Source of the DNA: Paenibacillus sp. MSJ-34
GTDB lineage: Bacteria > Bacillota > Bacilli > Paenibacillales > Paenibacillaceae
Reading direction: 5' to 3'
Assembly (NCBI RefSeq): GCF_018918005.1
Contig: NZ_JAHLPR010000025.1
Coordinates: 28,235-92,234 of the forward strand
DNA: 64,000 bases
Notes under the pieces: model-generated
The model's input: the letters and a program-made list of their open reading frames with translations, nothing else
What the model was told of the DNA's origin: nothing
Database searches by the model: none
Translations under genes and position numbers: made by a program
Shown here: positions 61,749 to 64,000 of the stretch, one piece after another
Numbering within the stretch: position 1 is the first letter of the stretch
Layout of the letters: each line of letters opens with the position of its first letter

Positions 61749-62384
61749 TTAGTTAATGACGCGGCGAATCGTTACAATTTTCTTTTCCCAAGCGCTCAAC
61801 TTGGAGAACGTAACGCCCGGTTTGCCGTAAGTATGCAATATTTGACCGTTGCCGGCATATACCGCAACATGATCGATTCCTGGGCGGCTTTTCACTGAAT
61901 CGAAGAAAATCAGATCGCCGACGCGCAGGTTGCTCTTCGAAACATATTTGCCGACTTTCGATTGCTGCTTCGAAGAACGAGGCAGTTCAATGCCATGTTG
62001 CTTGAAGATGTACTGCATAAAGGAAGAGCAGTCGAATGCGCTTGTTATTCCGGATTTGGCGCCGAATTTATATTTTACGCCCAAATATTTTTTGCCTGTG
62101 TTAATAATGCTTGTCCCCACCGAGTTGGCCGATACGCTTTGTTCTTGAGATTGGTCGTCGGATTGCTCTTGCGACGAATCTTGGCTCTGGTTCTGATCCT
62201 GATCTCGATCTTGATACTGGTCTTCATATTGATCTTGGTATTGCCATTGATATTCGTCGTATGCTTCCGTCGCGTCGGCAGCATGTCCGACGTCCGCTCC
62301 GATAAAACCTAATGAAGATAAACCGATTGTTGCGGACAACGCCACAGTAACTGTTTTCCGGATCAATGTTTTAGAATAAGTCAT
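61749..62384 (-). CDS. NlpC/P60-family cell wall peptidase
   Basis: The 211-residue protein has a signal peptide (about residues 1-37), a Gln/Asp-rich linker (about 45-85) and a C-terminal NlpC/P60 domain with the Cys-His-His triad in AFDCSSF, DHVAVYAG and LHTYG. It cleaves gamma-D-Glu-type peptide bonds of peptidoglycan outside the cell. GGAGGG lies 5 bases before ATG 62384; upstream Mets belong to the leader. A YdaO-type riboswitch often precedes such genes but I do not see one. Confidence 0.92.
   Translation of the reverse strand: MTYSKTLIRKTVTVALSATIGLSSLGFIGADVGHAADATEAYDEYQWQYQDQYEDQYQDRDQDQNQSQDSSQEQSDDQSQEQSVSANSVGTSIINTGKKYLGVKYKFGAKSGITSAFDCSSFMQYIFKQHGIELPRSSKQQSKVGKYVSKSNLRVGDLIFFDSVKSRPGIDHVAVYAGNGQILHTYGKPGVTFSKLSAWEKKIVTIRRVIN
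62130..62265 (-). repeat. Hexamer-like micro-repeats coding the Gln/Asp linker
   Basis: Units similar to GATCTTGAT and CAAGATCAA recur through the NlpC/P60 gene, encoding QYEDQYQDRDQDQNQSQ. Length variation is likely. Confidence 0.7.
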
Positions 62385-62427
62385 ATTGTCCCTCCAAAAA
62401 TGTTTTCTATCAGGTGTCGACAACCAG

Positions 62428-62436
62428 AGTATAACA
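62428..62436 (-). promoter_or_regulatory. Extended -10 promoter for the NlpC/P60 gene
   Basis: On the minus strand TG-T-TATACT lies about 45 bases before ATG 62384. The AT-rich 62437-62650 gap shows nothing further that I recognise. Confidence 0.4.
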
Positions 62437-62650
62437 GAGAATACATCTCCTAAAATTTACTATAAAAAGCAAATATATAGGATCCATGGGGGATTGCAGC
62501 GAATTATTAAAAAATGATGAAAATATATGAATAACTTTTTACTTGACAAATCGGTTTATGTAATGATGAAAAGTGATTTGCTTGATACAAAGCTATTTTC
62601 AAAGCGTTGATAGCAAATTTAAAAGTAACAAAAACGTAACTATTATGATA

Positions 62651-63313
62651 TCAATCGCATTCATCTTTCGATTGTATCACCAATAATTTCCCTGTTTGCA
62701 CAGAGACGACCCCTTCGTCTGCGATCAATTCATTGCTGACGGACAGCGAATTGCCGAGCGTCAACGTCGCGTTGTCCAGCGGATAGCGAAAACCATCCAA
62801 GGTGACGCCCGTAACCGTAGAAGAGAGAGGGAGAAGCGATGCATAGGCAAAATGTTTGCGCGTTATTTTCACCGGGCGATTCGCGCCCGCAATCGTAATC
62901 TCGTTCTGTTCGTCCGCGATCATGCAATCGATACGACGATCCAAAGCCTTGACAAGCAATTGCACATTGGAGAGCGAATGGTCGAAACGGGAGCCTAGCG
63001 CGCCGCATATGACAATTGCCGCAGGGTTTTGCCGCAAGGCGAATTCGAATGCCATCTGCGTGTCGGATGCATCCTTCATGACAGGATCGCATTCGATAAA
63101 CTGCCCACTATTCGCGCGAATCGATTCTTTCATGGAATCGGTAACCGAATCGAAGTCGCCGAGCGCCGCATACAACGAATATCCTCGTTCCGTCAAATAG
63201 GCTGCGCCGTTATCCGCGCCGATGAGCAGGTCCCCGGGTTGAATGTACTTCAGAGCCCAATCGTCCAAGCGTCCTCCGGTAAAAATAATCGCTCTTGCGC
63301 CAGTATTCGTCAT
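62651..63313 (-). CDS. thiN: Thiamine pyrophosphokinase
   Basis: The 220-residue enzyme makes thiamine diphosphate from thiamine and ATP. It has the acidic cluster LIGADNGAAYL, LGDFDSV, DASDTQMAFEFAL and GSRFDHSLSN in the N-terminal domain and a C-terminal substrate domain with NSLSVSNE. ATG 63313 has GAAGGA upstream; the in-frame Met further upstream is in the leader. Confidence 0.92.
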   Translation of the reverse strand: MTNTGARAIIFTGGRLDDWALKYIQPGDLLIGADNGAAYLTERGYSLYAALGDFDSVTDSMKESIRANSGQFIECDPVMKDASDTQMAFEFALRQNPAAIVICGALGSRFDHSLSNVQLLVKALDRRIDCMIADEQNEITIAGANRPVKITRKHFAYASLLPLSSTVTGVTLDGFRYPLDNATLTLGNSLSVSNELIADEGVVSVQTGKLLVIQSKDECD

Positions 63314-63486
63314 ATTCGTCCAGTTCCTTCCGTAATCGATAATGTTGAAAGTAGGCAACAAACCTAGCTTACCAATTCGCTCCTTTTCTAGCAAGCGTTC
63401 CGGCAAGCCATAATGCGCTATAATTCGCCTTCATCCGCGAAATCGCTACTTGCGCATGTCGAACTGTGCGGATAAAATAAATACAT

Positions 63487-63870
63487 TATGGGTACAGGGA
63501 AAAAGCAGGGGAATACGCGATCGGATTATCCGCATTCGCGATTCAAGGGGCGCTGTACGCTGCCGGAATGAATCACCCCCTCAGCGCGGTCGTCGTTGCG
63601 GGAGTTTTGACGGGGATCGGCGGAGGAATGATCAGGGATCTGCTGGCCGGGAGGAAGCCGCTCGTGCTGCGGGATGAAATTTATGCCGGTTGGGCGATTG
63701 CGGGCGGTTTGGTCATCGGTTTAGGTTGGGCGACGACATCCTTTCAATTGCTGGTATTATTCGCCATGATTATTGTTATGCGCATGTTTTCCGTTCATTA
63801 TAAATGGAAACTGCCGCGCCGTTCGCTGCATCCTTTGCAGCCGCAGCGGTCCAAAAACCGTTCCGTCTAG
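63487..63870 (+). pseudogene. 5'-truncated TRIC/YvgT (UPF0126) channel gene
   Basis: The readable frame encodes EYAIGLSAFAIQGALYAAGM and GVLTGIGGGMIRDLLAGRKPLVL, which match the second half of the two-repeat UPF0126 trimeric cation-channel family (about 200 residues). The first repeat is absent, and the frame is closed by TAA at 63478-63480 with no start before the core motif; only ATG 63568 inside the repeat remains. The C-terminus to 63870 looks intact. A 5' deletion or rearrangement is likely, though an assembly or sequencing error cannot be excluded. Confidence 0.7.
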
Positions 63871-64000
63871 TTCATCAAATGTAAGTCCAGCGGTAAGATG
63901 TCAAGTCCCTGATTCTTGAGAATTGGAAATTTTCTTGGCCGTAAAGCAAGGGAGTCAGGGAAAATGACAGCACCAAACTAAACCCAGCCCGAAAATCAAG
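63871..64000. other. Right-edge non-coding stretch with short inverted repeat
   Basis: TCCCTGATTC (63906-63915) and GAGTCAGGGA (63952-63961) form a 9-of-10 inverted pair. No gene is seen. It could be the start of a mobile element beyond the window, but nothing confirms this. Confidence 0.3.

Noticed and set aside
62385..62650. YdaO (cyclic-di-AMP) riboswitch upstream of the NlpC/P60 gene
   Set aside because: The region is AT-rich and lacks the conserved GC-rich motifs of that class.
63450..63677. ORF overlapping the TRIC remnant in another frame
   Set aside because: Arg-rich translation without homology, a shadow of the remnant frame.

Overview
The window looks like chromosomal DNA from a spore-forming Firmicute of the Paenibacillaceae (Paenibacillus/Cohnella type). 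The evidence is roughly 50% GC with strong AAGGAGG-type ribosome binding sites, frequent TTG and GTG starts, spore genes (cotE, spoVK), and a gene order that follows the Bacillus subtilis cotE-mutS-mutL-miaA-hfq-spoVK-hflX-ynbB-glnR-glnA-lexA-yneA-ynzC neighbourhood. I see no rRNA, tRNA, CRISPR array or intact insertion sequence.

Layout. 1-2.5 kb: a partial beta-carbonic anhydrase, a HesB-like Fe-S protein, an M32 carboxypeptidase and a small membrane protein. 2.7-6.4 kb: an NMT1/SsuA-type ABC importer and an ArAE-type membrane protein. 6.4-15.6 kb: the spore-coat morphogen cotE, a COOH-NH2 ligase-like gene, mismatch repair mutS-mutL, a methyltransferase, miaA and hfq. 15.7-26 kb: PBP1A, a cyclophilin lipoprotein, DUF402 and YdcF proteins, spoVK, hflX, ynbB and the glnR-glnA nitrogen operon, whose promoter carries two GlnR-type boxes. 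26-32 kb: a repeat-rich spacer, a PD-(D/E)XK-like protein, the divergent lexA/yneA SOS pair with five LexA-like boxes, ynzC, a HAD hydrolase, Sco/FixH lipoproteins and mtnD. 32-41 kb: metH, a structured intergenic element, RNase Z, then a tightly overlapped cluster of DNA glycosylase, endonuclease IV, receiver-like protein, thioredoxin, ABC ATPase and an RlmM-like methyltransferase.

42-52.6 kb is the most unusual part. It is a ten-gene, tightly packed operon resembling a Tad/Flp type IV pilus or type II secretion machine. It encodes a Ser/Thr kinase fused to a ParA/MinD-like domain, a CpaB-like SAF-domain protein, two CpaE/TadZ-like proteins with degenerate nucleotide-binding motifs, a membrane-anchored TadA/CpaF ATPase, a double TadB/TadC-like membrane protein and four small single-TM proteins that may be pilin-like. 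Its leader contains a sigma-A-type promoter followed at once by a long terminator-like hairpin, which suggests either attenuation or a small RNA.

52.6-64 kb: a PadR-controlled drug-type ABC exporter, an ABC-F protein, a MarR/MFS efflux pair with a perfect palindromic operator, a chromate transporter, an orphan OmpR-type regulator, an NlpC/P60 peptidase, thiamine pyrophosphokinase and a 5'-truncated TRIC/YvgT-type channel remnant near the right edge.

All functional calls come from reading motifs and recalling families; no database search was possible.
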